64,000 bases of DNA from DASSKA01 sp963839365 (lineage in GTDB: Bacteria > Actinomycetota > Actinomycetes > Propionibacteriales > Nocardioidaceae). Under the pieces are notes generated by a model, which did not search any database, was not told the DNA's origin, and saw only the letters and a list, made by a program, of their open reading frames with translations. A program made the translations under genes and the position numbers. Of the stretch, positions 49,249-59,302 are shown one piece after another. Every line of letters begins with the position of its first letter. The stretch's first letter is position 1. Location: NCBI GenBank assembly GCA_963839365.1, contig CAWIUT010000001.1, forward strand, positions 1,178,001 through 1,242,000, read 5' to 3'.

Positions 49249-52200
49249 ATGCCAGACACGGACCGAGAGCAGACCCGGGGGGAAACCGGGCCGGAGCCTG
49301 CCCGGGCGGCGGAGTCGCCGGCCGACCGGCTGATGCGCTCGGCGCAGTTCTTCTTCCCGGGGGTGCAGTCCGACGACCGGCGCAGCCTGTTCCGCAAGGG
49401 CGGTCGGTACGCCGAGGAGTTCTACCGGGAACGCTGGCGGCACGACCGCGAGGTCCGGTCCACCCACGGCGTGAACTGCACCGGTTCGTGCTCGTGGAAG
49501 GTGTATGTCAAGGACGGGATCATCACCTGGGAGACCCAGGCCGTCGACTATCCCTCCGTGGGGCCGGACTCCCCCGAGTACGAACCGCGCGGCTGCCCGC
49601 GCGGCGCCTCGTTCTCGTGGTACATCTACTCCCCGACCCGGGTGCGCTACCCCTACGTGCGGTCACCGCTGATCAACGCCTGGCGGGCCGCGCGCAGGCA
49701 GCACGCCGATCCGGTGGACGCGTGGGCGGCGCTCAGCGCCGACCGGCAGCAGGTCACCGCCTGGCAGCAGGCCCGCGGCAAGGGCGGCTTCGTGCGCGCC
49801 TCCTGGGCGGAGGTCAGCGAGCTGATCGCCGCCGCCCAGGTGCAGACCATCAAGCAGTACGGCCCGGACCGGGTCGTCGGGTTCTCCCCGATCCCGGCGA
49901 TGTCGCAGGTCTCCTACGCCGCCGGCACCCGCTTCCTGTCGCTGACCGGCGGCACCATCTCGTCGTTCTACGACTGGTACGCCGACCTGCCCGCGGCGTC
50001 CCCCCAGGTGTTCGGCGACCAGACCGACGTGCCCGAGTCCGGGGACTGGTGGAACGCCGGCTACCTGATCGTGTGGGGCACCAACCTGCCGATCACCCGG
50101 ACCCCGGACGCGCACTTCATGACCGAGGCACGCTACCGCGGACAGAAGGTCGTCGTGGTTTCGCCGGACTACTCCGACCACACCAAGTTCGCCGACGACT
50201 GGCTGGCCGCCGCACCCGGCACCGACGCCGCTCTCGCCATGGCGATGGGGCACGTGATCTTGTCGGAGTTCTACCGGGACCGGCAGGTGCCCTACTTCAC
50301 CGAGTACGCCAAGACCTACACCGACCTGCCCTTCCTCGTGACACTCCGGTCACGAGACGGTGGGGACGGCTACGTCGCCGACAAGTTCCTCACCGCCGCC
50401 GACCTCGGAGACACCACCGAGGACGCCGGGTTCAAGACCGTGCTGCTCGACTCTGCCTCCGGCGAGCCTGTGGTGCCCAACGGCTCGCTGGGGTTCCGTT
50501 GGAACGACGCGGGCATGGGCCGGTGGAACCTCGACCTCGGGGAGATGGACCCCGCGCTGTCCTTGCACGGCCGCGACGGCGTGGAGGCGGTACCGCTCGA
50601 CATGCCGCGGTTCGACGTCGGTGAGACCGAGGGCGGGTCGGTGCTGCGCCGTGGCGTGCCCGCGATGCGGGTCGGCGACCGGCTGGTCACGACGGTGTTC
50701 GACCTGATGCTGGCCCAGTACGGCGTCGCGCGGGACGGCCTGCCCGGTGAGTGGCCCACCGGCTACGACGACCCGGACACGCCGTACACGCCGGCCTGGC
50801 AGGAGCGGATCACCGGTGTGCCGGCCAGGGCCGCCGCCCGGGTCGGCCGCGAGTTCGCCCGCAACGCCGAGCGCACCCAGGGTCGGTCCATGATCGCGAT
50901 GGGCGCCGGTACCAACCACTGGTTCCACTCCGACGAGACCTACCGGACGTTCCTGTCGCTGGTGATGATGTGCGGCTGCGAAGGGGTCAACGGCGGAGGC
51001 TGGGCCCACTACGTCGGCCAGGAGAAGGTCCGCCCGCTCACCGGTTGGTCCACGATGGCGTTCGCCTTCGACTGGCAGCGGCCCACCCGGCACATGGCCG
51101 GCACCCCGCTGTGGTACCTCGCGACCGACCAGTGGCGGTACGAGGGCTTCGGCGCCCAGGAGCTGGCCAGCCCGCTCGGCAACGGGATGCTGAACGGCCG
51201 CAGCATGGCCGACTGCAACGCGCAGGCCGCGCGGCTCGGCTGGCTTCCGTCCCACCCGGCGTTCAACCGCAACCCGCTGGACCTGGCCGACGAGGCGGAC
51301 GCGGCCGGCAAGCCGATCAACGAGTACGTCATCGACGAGCTGCGCAGCGGCCGGTTGCGGTTCGCCGCCGAGGACCCGGATGACCCGGCCAACTGGCCGC
51401 GGGTGCTGCTGGTGTGGCGGGCCAACCTGTTCGCCTCCTCGATGAAGGGGCACGAGTACATGCTCCGGCACCTGCTCGGCACCGACGACGCGGTGAGCGC
51501 GCAGGAGACGCCTCCGGAGCGACGACCCGCCAACGTGGTCTGGCACGACGAGGCACCGCGCGGCAAGCTCGACCTGTCCGTCGCCGTCGACTTCCGGATG
51601 ACCAGCACCTGCCTGTTCTCCGACATCGTGCTGCCGGCGGCCACCTGGTACGAGAAGCACGACCTGTCGACCACGGACATGCACCCGTTCGTGCACTCGT
51701 TCAACCCGGCGATCGCTCCGCCGTGGGAGACCCGCACGGACTTCGACACCTTCCACACCGTCGCCAAGGAGTTCTCGCGGCTGGCAGCCGAGCACCTCGG
51801 GGTGCGCCGCGACGTGATGGCGGTGCCGCTCGCGCACGACACGGCCGACGAGCTGGCCCAGCCCGGCGGCAGGGTCCGGGACTGGCGCAAGGGCGAGTGC
51901 GAACCGGTGCCGGGCAAGACCATGCCGAAGCTGGTCGTGGTCGAGCGGGACTACGGCGCGGTGGCCGAGAAGTGGGCGGCCATCGGTCCGCTGCTCGACA
52001 CCTTGGGCACCACCACCAAGGGGGTCACCTGGCACCCGGACAAGGAGCTGGACGACCTGCGCAGCCGCAACGGTGTGGTGCGCTCCGGGGTCGCCTCCGG
52101 CCGGCCGAGGCTCACCTTGGACCGGCACATGTGCGAGGCGATCCTCGCCCTGTCCGGTACGACGAACGGGCGGCTGGCCGTGGTCGGGTTCGAGGAGCTC

Positions 52201-52983
52201 GAGCGTCGTACCGGTGTCGAGCTCGCCGACCTGGCCCACGAACGCGCCGGCGACCGGATCGACTTCGGTGACACGCAGGCCCGGCCACAGCCGGTGATCA
52301 CCTCCCCGGAGTGGTCCGGCACCGAGTCCGGGGGACGGCGCTACTCGCCGTTCACCGTCAACGTGGAACGCAAGAAGCCGTGGCACACGCTGACCGGCCG
52401 GCAGCACTTCTACCTCGACCACGACTGGATGCAGGAGCTCGGCGAGACGCTCCCCGCCTACCGGCCGCCGCTGGTGATGGGCCGGCACTTCGGCGACCAG
52501 GGCCGCGGCGACCCGGGCCGGCCCGAGGTCACGGTCCGCTACCTGACACCGCACTCGAAGTGGTCGATCCACTCCGAGTACCAGGAGAACCTGCACATGC
52601 TCACGCTGTTCCGCGGCGGTCCGGTGATCTGGATCAACCCGGCCGAGGCGGAGCGGATCGGCGTGAAGGACAACGAGTGGATCGAGGCGTTCAACCGCAA
52701 CGGTGTCGTCGCCTGCCGGGCCGTGGTCAGCCACCGGGTGCCGAAGGGCAGCTGCATGATGTACCACACCATCGACCGGCACATCGACGTGCCGAAGACG
52801 GAGATCAGCGGCCGGCACGGCGGCGGGGACAACTCGCTGACCCGGCTGATGATGAAGCCCACGCACATGCTCGGCGGCTACGCGCAGTTCACCTACGCCT
52901 TCAACTACTACGGCCCGACCGCAAGCCAGCGGGACGAGGTCACCGTGATCCGCAGGCGCAGTCAGGAGGTCGACTTCACATGA
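49249..52983 (+). CDS. narG: Respiratory nitrate reductase alpha subunit NarG
   Basis: This is the catalytic molybdenum subunit of membrane-bound nitrate reductase, 1244 residues as expected. The N-terminal iron-sulfur cluster FS0 is held by His73, Cys77, Cys81 and Cys116 (THGVNCTGSC ... GCPRGAS). Asp242 in FYDWYADLPAASP is the predicted molybdenum ligand. The molybdopterin-binding core continues to the C-terminal MMKPTHMLGGYAQFTYAFNYYGPT. There is no Tat signal, so it faces the cytoplasm and reduces nitrate to nitrite with electrons from NarH. It starts at an ATG seven bases after GGAGG and heads the narGHJI operon. Confidence 0.97.
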   Translation: MPDTDREQTRGETGPEPARAAESPADRLMRSAQFFFPGVQSDDRRSLFRKGGRYAEEFYRERWRHDREVRSTHGVNCTGSCSWKVYVKDGIITWETQAVDYPSVGPDSPEYEPRGCPRGASFSWYIYSPTRVRYPYVRSPLINAWRAARRQHADPVDAWAALSADRQQVTAWQQARGKGGFVRASWAEVSELIAAAQVQTIKQYGPDRVVGFSPIPAMSQVSYAAGTRFLSLTGGTISSFYDWYADLPAASPQVFGDQTDVPESGDWWNAGYLIVWGTNLPITRTPDAHFMTEARYRGQKVVVVSPDYSDHTKFADDWLAAAPGTDAALAMAMGHVILSEFYRDRQVPYFTEYAKTYTDLPFLVTLRSRDGGDGYVADKFLTAADLGDTTEDAGFKTVLLDSASGEPVVPNGSLGFRWNDAGMGRWNLDLGEMDPALSLHGRDGVEAVPLDMPRFDVGETEGGSVLRRGVPAMRVGDRLVTTVFDLMLAQYGVARDGLPGEWPTGYDDPDTPYTPAWQERITGVPARAAARVGREFARNAERTQGRSMIAMGAGTNHWFHSDETYRTFLSLVMMCGCEGVNGGGWAHYVGQEKVRPLTGWSTMAFAFDWQRPTRHMAGTPLWYLATDQWRYEGFGAQELASPLGNGMLNGRSMADCNAQAARLGWLPSHPAFNRNPLDLADEADAAGKPINEYVIDELRSGRLRFAAEDPDDPANWPRVLLVWRANLFASSMKGHEYMLRHLLGTDDAVSAQETPPERRPANVVWHDEAPRGKLDLSVAVDFRMTSTCLFSDIVLPAATWYEKHDLSTTDMHPFVHSFNPAIAPPWETRTDFDTFHTVAKEFSRLAAEHLGVRRDVMAVPLAHDTADELAQPGGRVRDWRKGECEPVPGKTMPKLVVVERDYGAVAEKWAAIGPLLDTLGTTTKGVTWHPDKELDDLRSRNGVVRSGVASGRPRLTLDRHMCEAILALSGTTNGRLAVVGFEELERRTGVELADLAHERAGDRIDFGDTQARPQPVITSPEWSGTESGGRRYSPFTVNVERKKPWHTLTGRQHFYLDHDWMQELGETLPAYRPPLVMGRHFGDQGRGDPGRPEVTVRYLTPHSKWSIHSEYQENLHMLTLFRGGPVIWINPAEAERIGVKDNEWIEAFNRNGVVACRAVVSHRVPKGSCMMYHTIDRHIDVPKTEISGRHGGGDNSLTRLMMKPTHMLGGYAQFTYAFNYYGPTASQRDEVTVIRRRSQEVDFT

Positions 52984-52999
52984 CCACCGGAGGTACGGC

Positions 53000-54628
53000 A
53001 TGAAGGTGATGGCCCAGGTCGGCATGGTCATGAACCTGGACAAGTGCATCGGCTGTCACACGTGCTCGGTCACGTGCAAGCAGACGTGGACCAACCGGGG
53101 CGGCACCGAGTACATCTGGTTCAACAACGTGGAGACCAAGCCCGGGCTGGGCTATCCGCGCCGCTACGAGGACCAGTCCCACTGGAAGGGCGGCTGGACC
53201 CTGGACCGGAAGGGGCGGCTCACCCTCAAGGCCGGGGGCCGGCTCAAGAAGCTGCTGTCGATCTTCTACAACCCGGACCTGCCCACCATCGACGACTACT
53301 ACGAGCCGTGGACCTACGACTACGAGCGGCTCACCACCGCGCCGCTGTCGGACTCGATGCCGACCGCGCGCCCGAAGTCGCAGCTGACCGGCAAGAACAT
53401 GCGGCCGGTGTGGGGCCCCAACTGGGACGACGACCTGGCCGGCGCTCCGGAGTCCGCGCCCGCCGACCCGGACTTCGCCGGGCTCGCGGAGACGCTGGGG
53501 CTGGACTTCGAGAAAGTGTTCATGTTCTACCTGCCGCGCATCTGCGAGCACTGCCTCAACCCGTCCTGCGTGGCGTCCTGCCCCTCCGGCGCGATGTACA
53601 AGCGGGAGGAGGACGGGATCGTGCTCGTCGACCAGGACCGCTGCCGCGGCTGGCGGTTCTGCGTGACCGGCTGCCCGTACAAGAAGGTCTACTTCAACCA
53701 CCGCACCGGCAAGGCGGAGAAGTGCACGCTGTGCTTCCCGCGGATCGAGGCCGGCATGCCCACCATCTGCTCGGAGACCTGCGTCGGGCGGCTGCGCTAC
53801 CTCGGCCTGGTGCTCTACGACGCGGACGCCGTGCATGCGGCCGCGTCGGTGACCAACGAGCAGGAGCTCTACGACTCCCAGCTGTCGGTGTTCCTCGATC
53901 CGAACGATCCCGACGTGATCGCCGAGGCGGAACGCCAGGGCATCGCCCACGACTGGATCCAGGCCGCCCAGCGGTCCCCGGTCTACGAGCTCGCGGTGCG
54001 CCAGAAGGTGGCCCTGCCGCTGCACCCGGAGTACCGCACCATGCCGATGGTCTGGTACATCCCGCCGCTGTCGCCGGTCACCGACGTCGTGGACGCGGCC
54101 GGGTACGACGACGCCGACCCGGACAAGGTGTTCGCGGCGATCGACGACCTGCGCATCCCGCTGCGCTACCTGGCGAACCTGTTCTCCGCCGGCGACGTCG
54201 GCGTGGTCCAGCACGTGCTGCGCCGGTTGGCGGTGATGCGCGCGCATATGCGGGCGGTCCAGCTCGGTGACGAACCGGATCCGCAGCTGGCGGAGGAGGT
54301 CGGCATGACGGCGGCCGACGTGGAGGATCTCTACCGGCTGCTCGCGATCGCGAAGTACGACGACCGGTACGTCGTACCCAAGTCGCACCACGAGGACGCC
54401 GGCCGGCTGATGAGCCAGCACTGCTCGCTGAGCTATCCCGGCGGGCTCTCCGACTACGGCGCCCACGAGGAGGACACCCTGGCCGCGCACTTCCACCTCG
54501 GGGAGGAGTCGGGCTCCGGCTCGGGCACCCAGTTCCGTGACGACGAGGGACGCTCCCGGTTCAACCTGCTGGGCTGGAACGGCCAGGAGCCGGCGCCGAA
54601 CCTGTTCCCCGAGGGCAGCGCGGGATGA
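53000..54628 (+). CDS. narH: Respiratory nitrate reductase beta subunit NarH
   Basis: This electron-transfer subunit has 542 residues and four iron-sulfur clusters. Cysteine groups are CIGCHTCSVTCK near the N-terminus, then CEHCLNPSCVASCP, CRGWRFCVTGCPYKK, and CTLCFPRIEAGMPTICSETC. The Trp replacing a Cys in CRGWRFC is the known sign of the three-iron cluster. It passes electrons from NarI haems to NarG. It begins 16 bases after narG, and its stop overlaps the narJ ATG by four bases. Confidence 0.97.
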   Translation: MKVMAQVGMVMNLDKCIGCHTCSVTCKQTWTNRGGTEYIWFNNVETKPGLGYPRRYEDQSHWKGGWTLDRKGRLTLKAGGRLKKLLSIFYNPDLPTIDDYYEPWTYDYERLTTAPLSDSMPTARPKSQLTGKNMRPVWGPNWDDDLAGAPESAPADPDFAGLAETLGLDFEKVFMFYLPRICEHCLNPSCVASCPSGAMYKREEDGIVLVDQDRCRGWRFCVTGCPYKKVYFNHRTGKAEKCTLCFPRIEAGMPTICSETCVGRLRYLGLVLYDADAVHAAASVTNEQELYDSQLSVFLDPNDPDVIAEAERQGIAHDWIQAAQRSPVYELAVRQKVALPLHPEYRTMPMVWYIPPLSPVTDVVDAAGYDDADPDKVFAAIDDLRIPLRYLANLFSAGDVGVVQHVLRRLAVMRAHMRAVQLGDEPDPQLAEEVGMTAADVEDLYRLLAIAKYDDRYVVPKSHHEDAGRLMSQHCSLSYPGGLSDYGAHEEDTLAAHFHLGEESGSGSGTQFRDDEGRSRFNLLGWNGQEPAPNLFPEGSAG

Positions 54629-55302
54629 GGGCCCGGCGCCAGCGGACCGTCCCGCCCGACCAGGGGCTGGTGTGCAAGATCGCGTCCGTGCTGCTGCAGT
54701 ATCCCGACAACCGGGTCTACGGGCTGCTCGACGACATCACGACCGCGCTCGAGGAGGTCACCGACCATGGCCGGCGGGCACCGTTGGACGAGCTGGTGGG
54801 CTGGCTGCGTGAGCAGGGTCCCGCGGCGGCGGCCGAGCACCACGTCGCCACCTTCGACCTGACCCGCCGCTGCTCGCCGTACCTCACCTACTACCGCTAC
54901 GGCGACACCCGGCAGCGGGGCATGGCGCTGCTGGCGTTCAAGCACACCTACCGGCAGGCCGGCTGGGAGGCCGCCGACGAGGAGCTGCCCGACTACCTCC
55001 CCGCGGTGCTGGAGTTCGCCGCCCTCGCGCCCGACGACGCCGGGCACCGGCTCCTGGTCGCCCACCGGGCGGGGCTGGAGCTGCTCCGGCTGGCGCTGCG
55101 CGACAAGGGAAGCCCGTACGCCGCGGCGCTGGAGGCGGTGTGCGCGGGCATGCCCTCGCTGTCCGACCGGCAGTCCGCGGACGTACGCCGTCTGGCGGCC
55201 GACGGGCCACCGAAGGAGGACGTGGGGCTCGACCCCGTCGGCACCGAACCGTTCGCACCGCCGGAGTTCCTCACCGGCGCGAGGATGGAGGCACCGCGAT
55301 GA
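54625..55302 (+). CDS. narJ: Nitrate reductase assembly chaperone NarJ
   Basis: This cytoplasmic chaperone has 225 residues and is helical. The family core LLQYPDNRVYGLLDDI and STYLTYYRYGDTRQRGMAL-type segment (here SPYLTYYRYGDTRQRG) are present, as is LPDYLPAVLEFAAL. It binds the N-terminus of NarG until the molybdenum cofactor is inserted. It is not part of the final enzyme. It overlaps both narH and narI by four bases, consistent with coupled translation. Confidence 0.95.
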   Translation: MRARRQRTVPPDQGLVCKIASVLLQYPDNRVYGLLDDITTALEEVTDHGRRAPLDELVGWLREQGPAAAAEHHVATFDLTRRCSPYLTYYRYGDTRQRGMALLAFKHTYRQAGWEAADEELPDYLPAVLEFAALAPDDAGHRLLVAHRAGLELLRLALRDKGSPYAAALEAVCAGMPSLSDRQSADVRRLAADGPPKEDVGLDPVGTEPFAPPEFLTGARMEAPR

Positions 55303-56051
55303 ACGGCCTGAGCAGCTGGAACCTGTGGTGGTGGGTGGTCCTGCCCTACGCGGCCATGATCGTCTTCGTGGTCGGCCACGTGTGGCGTTGGAAGTACGAC
55401 CAGTTCGGCTGGACCAGCCGATCCACCGAGCTCCAGGAGCGCAAGCTGCTCAAGTGGGGTGCCCCGCTGTTCCACTACTCCACGTTCGCGGCGATCGGCG
55501 GGCACGTGCTCGGTATCTTGGTGCCGAAGTCGTGGACGGAGTTCCTCGGCATCCCAGAAGGCTTCTACAGCTCGTTCTCCGGCATCGCCGGGTCGCTCGC
55601 GGCCATCGGCGTGCTGATCGGCGCCGGCTTCCTGGTGTTCCGGCGGACGATGATCCCGCGCGTGCGCGCCACCACGAGCGCGGTGGACTACCTCGCGCTG
55701 ATCCTGCTCGGCATCATCGTGCTGCTCGGCATCTACCTGACGCTGGGGGTGCAGGAGCTCGGCGGTGGCTACGACTACCGCGACACGGTGTCCATCTGGT
55801 TCCGCAGCCTGTTCACCGGCCACCCGGACATCCACGCGATCACCAGCGCGCCCGTGATGTACCAGGTGCACGCGACCGCGGCCTGGGTGATCTTCGCGGT
55901 GTGGCCGTTCAGCCGTCTGGTGCACGCTTGGAGCGTGCCGCTGTACTACCTGTGGCGCCCCTATGTGCTCTACCGCTCCCGCACCGCCACCCGACCGAAC
56001 GAGCCGGGAACCAGCGGTCGCCGGTGGCGGAGGATCGGGGCCCGGTACTGA
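55299..56051 (+). CDS. narI: Respiratory nitrate reductase gamma subunit NarI
   Basis: This membrane cytochrome b has 250 residues and five predicted helices, and it oxidises menaquinol and feeds NarH. Haem-ligand histidines are visible in the second (FHYSTFAAIGGHVLG) and last helices (YQVHATAAWVIFAVWPFSRLVHAWSVP). The Arg-rich C-terminus is cytoplasmic. The ATG overlaps the narJ stop (ATGA). With narG, narH and narJ it completes a functional quinol:nitrate oxidoreductase, which implies anaerobic or microaerobic nitrate respiration. No narK transporter is in the window. Confidence 0.96.
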   Translation: MNGLSSWNLWWWVVLPYAAMIVFVVGHVWRWKYDQFGWTSRSTELQERKLLKWGAPLFHYSTFAAIGGHVLGILVPKSWTEFLGIPEGFYSSFSGIAGSLAAIGVLIGAGFLVFRRTMIPRVRATTSAVDYLALILLGIIVLLGIYLTLGVQELGGGYDYRDTVSIWFRSLFTGHPDIHAITSAPVMYQVHATAAWVIFAVWPFSRLVHAWSVPLYYLWRPYVLYRSRTATRPNEPGTSGRRWRRIGARY

Positions 56052-56174
56052 GCGGGATGCGGTTCCTGCGGCCGGCACGCGGGCGTGCGGGCTCCGCCGT
56101 ACGGACTATGCCGTTGCCTCCGCCCCGCGGTTAGGCTGCCTCGAAGGAGCGGCAGCGACGACCGAGGAGGGCTT

Positions 56175-56588
56175 GTGACCACTCGTCTCAACCCCTACAT
56201 CAGCTTCACCGACAACGCCCGACAGGCGATGGAGTTCTACCAGAGCGTGTTCGGCGGCAACCTGACCACGAGCAGGTTCGGGGAGTTCGGCGCCGGAACT
56301 CCAGCCGAGTCGGACAAGGTCATGCACGCGCGGCTCGAGACCGACAGCGGGTTGACCCTGATGGCCTCCGACACGCCCGAAGGGATGGAGCACAAACCCG
56401 GCAACAACATGTCCGTCAGCCTCAGCGGCGATGCGACCACGGAGCTGCACGGCTACTGGGACAAGCTGTCCGAAGGCGGTACCGTCACCATGCCGATGGC
56501 CAAGCAGCCGTGGGGCGACGAGTTCGGCATGTGCGTGGACCGGTTCGGGGTGCTGTGGATGGTGGACATCGGCCCGGACCAAGGGTGA
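56175..56588 (+). CDS. VOC/PhnB-like protein
   Basis: This is a 137-residue protein of the vicinal-oxygen-chelate fold, PhnB-like branch. It has the typical opening LNPYISFTDNARQAMEFYQSVFGG, a middle HARLETDSGLTLMASD and the ending GDEFGMCVDRFGVLWMVDIG. These small proteins usually form dimers; metal binding and activity vary, and no substrate can be named. It starts at GTG 56175, four bases after GAGGAGG. It is preceded by the nar operon (124-base gap) and converges with the MFS gene. Confidence 0.87.
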   Translation: MTTRLNPYISFTDNARQAMEFYQSVFGGNLTTSRFGEFGAGTPAESDKVMHARLETDSGLTLMASDTPEGMEHKPGNNMSVSLSGDATTELHGYWDKLSEGGTVTMPMAKQPWGDEFGMCVDRFGVLWMVDIGPDQG

Positions 56589-56745
56589 CGCTCAGCCGGT
56601 CGCCGGCGCTCGCCGGGGTCATACTCGAGCCACGGGTCCTCTCGTTCGACCGTCGGCGGCGACGCTCACGTACGTCGCGGGCGTTGCCACGCTGGCCTCG
56701 GACGGGTCGTCGCGTCCACCTCGTCCGGGGGTATCCGGCCAGGGG

Positions 56746-57936
56746 TCAGCCGGTCCTGGGCTCCTGCTTCGCCACCGGCAGCGGCCGAAGGTTCGAGGCG
56801 ATCAGGGCAGCGATCGCGAGCAGCACCGCGACCGCGGTCAGGGCGTGCAAGACGGTGAACCGCTGGCCGAGGAAGCCGATGAGGGGCGGCCCAGCGAGGA
56901 AGGCGCAGTAGCCGATGGAGGCTGTCACGCTCACCCGGGCCGCGGACCTGGCAGGGTCATCAGCCGCGGCGCTCATCCCGACCGGGAAGCCGAGTGACAC
57001 TCCGGCTCCCCACACCGCTGCACCGACGAAGGCGACGGGCGTCGACCCTCCGAAGACGAACACCGCGAGCCCGACCACACCGATCACGGCGATCGAGCGG
57101 ACGACCACCAGGCGTCCGAACCGGTCCAGCAGGGCCGGGCCGAACCATCTGCCGGTCGTCATCGCGGCAAGGAACACCGCGAAGGCCAAGGTCCCGAGCA
57201 CCGGCGGAGTCCGGTAGCCGTCGATGACGGCGACTCCGATCCAGTCGTTGCCGGTCCCCTCGGCGAAGGCGAACGCCAGCACGAACACGCCGATCAGCAG
57301 CGTGCGCGGTTCGGCCCAGGCTGCCAGAGCACGTGGGCCGTCCTTGCGAGGAGAGGCATCGTTTCCCACACCCGGCTCGGCGAGGAAGCCACGCACCGAG
57401 ACCGGGACGACGGCGGCCACGAGCACAGCGACCGCGAGCAGGTGGACGGTGACCGGAACCTGGAGGCCCACCATCAGCGACCCGACCAGTGCGCCGGCGA
57501 CCGTGCCCACGCTGAAGCCGGCATGGAACCGGGACATGATCGCGCTACCGGTGCGGCGCTCGACGGCCGCGGCCTGCACGTTCATCGCCACGTCCCAGGA
57601 GCCGTTGGCCACCCCGAAGACGAACAGGCCGGCCATCACCGGAACCACCCCGAAGAGGTAGCCGGTGGCCGCGATGCCGAGACCGCCCGCGAGCAGCACC
57701 GCCATCGACGCGACAGTCCGGCGCGACCCGAGCCGGGTCACGACCCGTCCCGACAGGGGCAACGAGATGATCGAGCCGACCGACATGGCCAGCAGCACCA
57801 GCCCGAGCTCGGACGGCTGGAGGTCCAGGTGGGTCTTGACCTGAGGGATCCGCGATGCCCAGCTGGCGAACGCGAAGCCGGCGGCGATGAAGGCGACGTA
57901 CGTCGACCGGGTGGCGGCCGTCAGGGACGGCGTCAT
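56746..57936 (-). CDS. MFS transporter
   Basis: This is a 396-residue major facilitator protein with about twelve helices and no signal peptide. The first loop motif is in LSGRVVTRLGSRRTVASMAVLL between helices 2 and 3. The segment RIPQVKTHLDLQPSELGLVLLAMSVGS and the GNDWIGVAVIDGY region fit the FucP/YbjJ-like or sugar-efflux-like MFS branch. The substrate is unknown. ATG 57936 is selected because membrane homology begins there. The 157-base gap to the VOC gene shows no other gene. Confidence 0.88.
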   Translation of the reverse strand: MTPSLTAATRSTYVAFIAAGFAFASWASRIPQVKTHLDLQPSELGLVLLAMSVGSIISLPLSGRVVTRLGSRRTVASMAVLLAGGLGIAATGYLFGVVPVMAGLFVFGVANGSWDVAMNVQAAAVERRTGSAIMSRFHAGFSVGTVAGALVGSLMVGLQVPVTVHLLAVAVLVAAVVPVSVRGFLAEPGVGNDASPRKDGPRALAAWAEPRTLLIGVFVLAFAFAEGTGNDWIGVAVIDGYRTPPVLGTLAFAVFLAAMTTGRWFGPALLDRFGRLVVVRSIAVIGVVGLAVFVFGGSTPVAFVGAAVWGAGVSLGFPVGMSAAADDPARSAARVSVTASIGYCAFLAGPPLIGFLGQRFTVLHALTAVAVLLAIAALIASNLRPLPVAKQEPRTG

Positions 57937-58015
57937 CCGGCGTCGCAGAGCTCCTCGAGGCCGACCACGTCGACACAATACTGGCGCGCGCCGGTCCGCC
58001 CGGGGGCCGAGCGGA

Positions 58016-58369
58016 TCAGAACACGAGCACCTGGTCGGCCTCGACCGTCCACCCGGCAAGCTCGTCCATGCTCGACCGCGGCGCCTCGGCGATGAGGCGT
58101 TCCTTGCTCAGGCCCCGGGCGTCGAGGCAAGTCCCGCAGCAGGCGATCCGCCCACCGTGCCGAGCGAAGCCGGCCAGCATCCGATCGAGCTTGTAGTAAC
58201 CGTCCGGGGTCTTCTGACCGGCGACCGCACAGGTCACCGCGTCGCCCATCAAGAAGACAGTCACCTGGGCGTCCTCCCGTCGTCCGAGCGCTACCGCCAG
58301 GCGGAGGGCGTTGAAGGTCTCGTCCGCGCCGTACGCCGGCCCGTTCACGATGAGCAGGACCTTCTTCAC
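58016..58369 (-). CDS. DsrE/TusD-like sulfur-relay family protein
   Basis: This is a 117-residue DsrE-fold protein: KKVLLIVNGPAYGADETFNALRLAVAL, the LMGDAVTCAVAGQKTP loop, and the GGRIACCGTCLDARGL segment with a CC-x2-C cluster. Family members carry or sense sulfane sulfur through such cysteines. Three cysteines close together suggest persulfide chemistry or metal binding here. It lies 79 bases upstream of the MFS gene on the same strand and is divergent from the GAF-ANTAR gene. Confidence 0.85.
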   Translation of the reverse strand: MKKVLLIVNGPAYGADETFNALRLAVALGRREDAQVTVFLMGDAVTCAVAGQKTPDGYYKLDRMLAGFARHGGRIACCGTCLDARGLSKERLIAEAPRSSMDELAGWTVEADQVLVF

Positions 58370-58527
58370 GCGCTGATCATCCCGCTGCAGGTTCCCGCCC
58401 TGTAGGGGCGAAAGCCCCTCCGAGGACCGCGGTCCGGCTGCCGAACGGGTGTGCCCGACGACACGAGGATCCGTGGTTTGGGCGTCTGGCTGGCGGGGAA
58501 TTCGTCCGGGTCGGAGAGGTACTCGAC

Positions 58528-59280
58528 ATGCCCGATCTAGATGCTGAATTCTTCGCGCGGCTGGCGCGTCTCCTTGATGCCGGGGCCGATGTCCCGACGA
58601 CCATCGACGAGATGACCCTCCAGGCGTGCGAGGCGCTGGCCTGCGACTATGCCTGCATCACCCTCAAGCATCCCGGAGGCCGGCTGGAGACGGTCGGTGC
58701 GACGCACGAGCTGGTGGTCACCGCGGACCAGTGGCAGTACGAGCTGGGCGAGGGACCCTGCGTCGAGGCCGTCTGGGGGCATGAGTCCTTTCTCGCCAAC
58801 GACCTTGCCAGCGACGAGCGGTGGCCCCGATGGGGCGGCAAGGCGGCAGAGCTGGGACTGCGCAGCATCCTGTCCGTCCGGCTGTTTGCGCAGAAGCGCA
58901 CGTACGGCGCGCTCAACCTCTACGGCACGCGCGTCCGGCAGTACACCCCCGACGACCTGGAGACCGCGCAGATCTTCGCCGCGCACGCGGGCCTTGCCCT
59001 GTTCACCGCCTTGCAGCAGCAGAACCTGGAGAAGGCGATCGATGCCCGGCACCTGACCGGGCAGGCGCAGGGCATCTTGATGGAGCGCTTCGCGATCAGC
59101 GCCGACGCGGCGTTCAACGTGCTGCGTCGCTACTCCCAGCAGCACAACACCAAGCTCCGGGACGTGGCCCAACATCTGGTCGAGCAGCGACGCATTCCCA
59201 GCAGTCCCGACGCGCCGGTCGAGGCCGAGGACAACGAGGACCGTCCGTCCGGCGTACGACGCCGGAAGCAGGCGAGGTGA
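58528..59280 (+). CDS. GAF and ANTAR domain regulator (second copy)
   Basis: This 250-residue protein has the same architecture as the one at 29382. The GAF domain (about 20-165) has TIDEMTLQACEALACDYACITL and GEGPCVEAVWGHESF. The ANTAR domain (about 175-230) has RHLTGQAQGILMERFAISADAAFNVLRRYSQQHN, which matches the RNA-binding ANTAR consensus. A basic disordered tail follows. It is expected to act by transcription antitermination. Its position 2.5 kb after the nar operon makes a nitrate- or redox-linked role conceivable but unproven. Confidence 0.9.
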   Translation: MPDLDAEFFARLARLLDAGADVPTTIDEMTLQACEALACDYACITLKHPGGRLETVGATHELVVTADQWQYELGEGPCVEAVWGHESFLANDLASDERWPRWGGKAAELGLRSILSVRLFAQKRTYGALNLYGTRVRQYTPDDLETAQIFAAHAGLALFTALQQQNLEKAIDARHLTGQAQGILMERFAISADAAFNVLRRYSQQHNTKLRDVAQHLVEQRRIPSSPDAPVEAEDNEDRPSGVRRRKQAR

Positions 59281-59302
59281 TGAGCCCGCCCCGCCGGTCG
59301 TC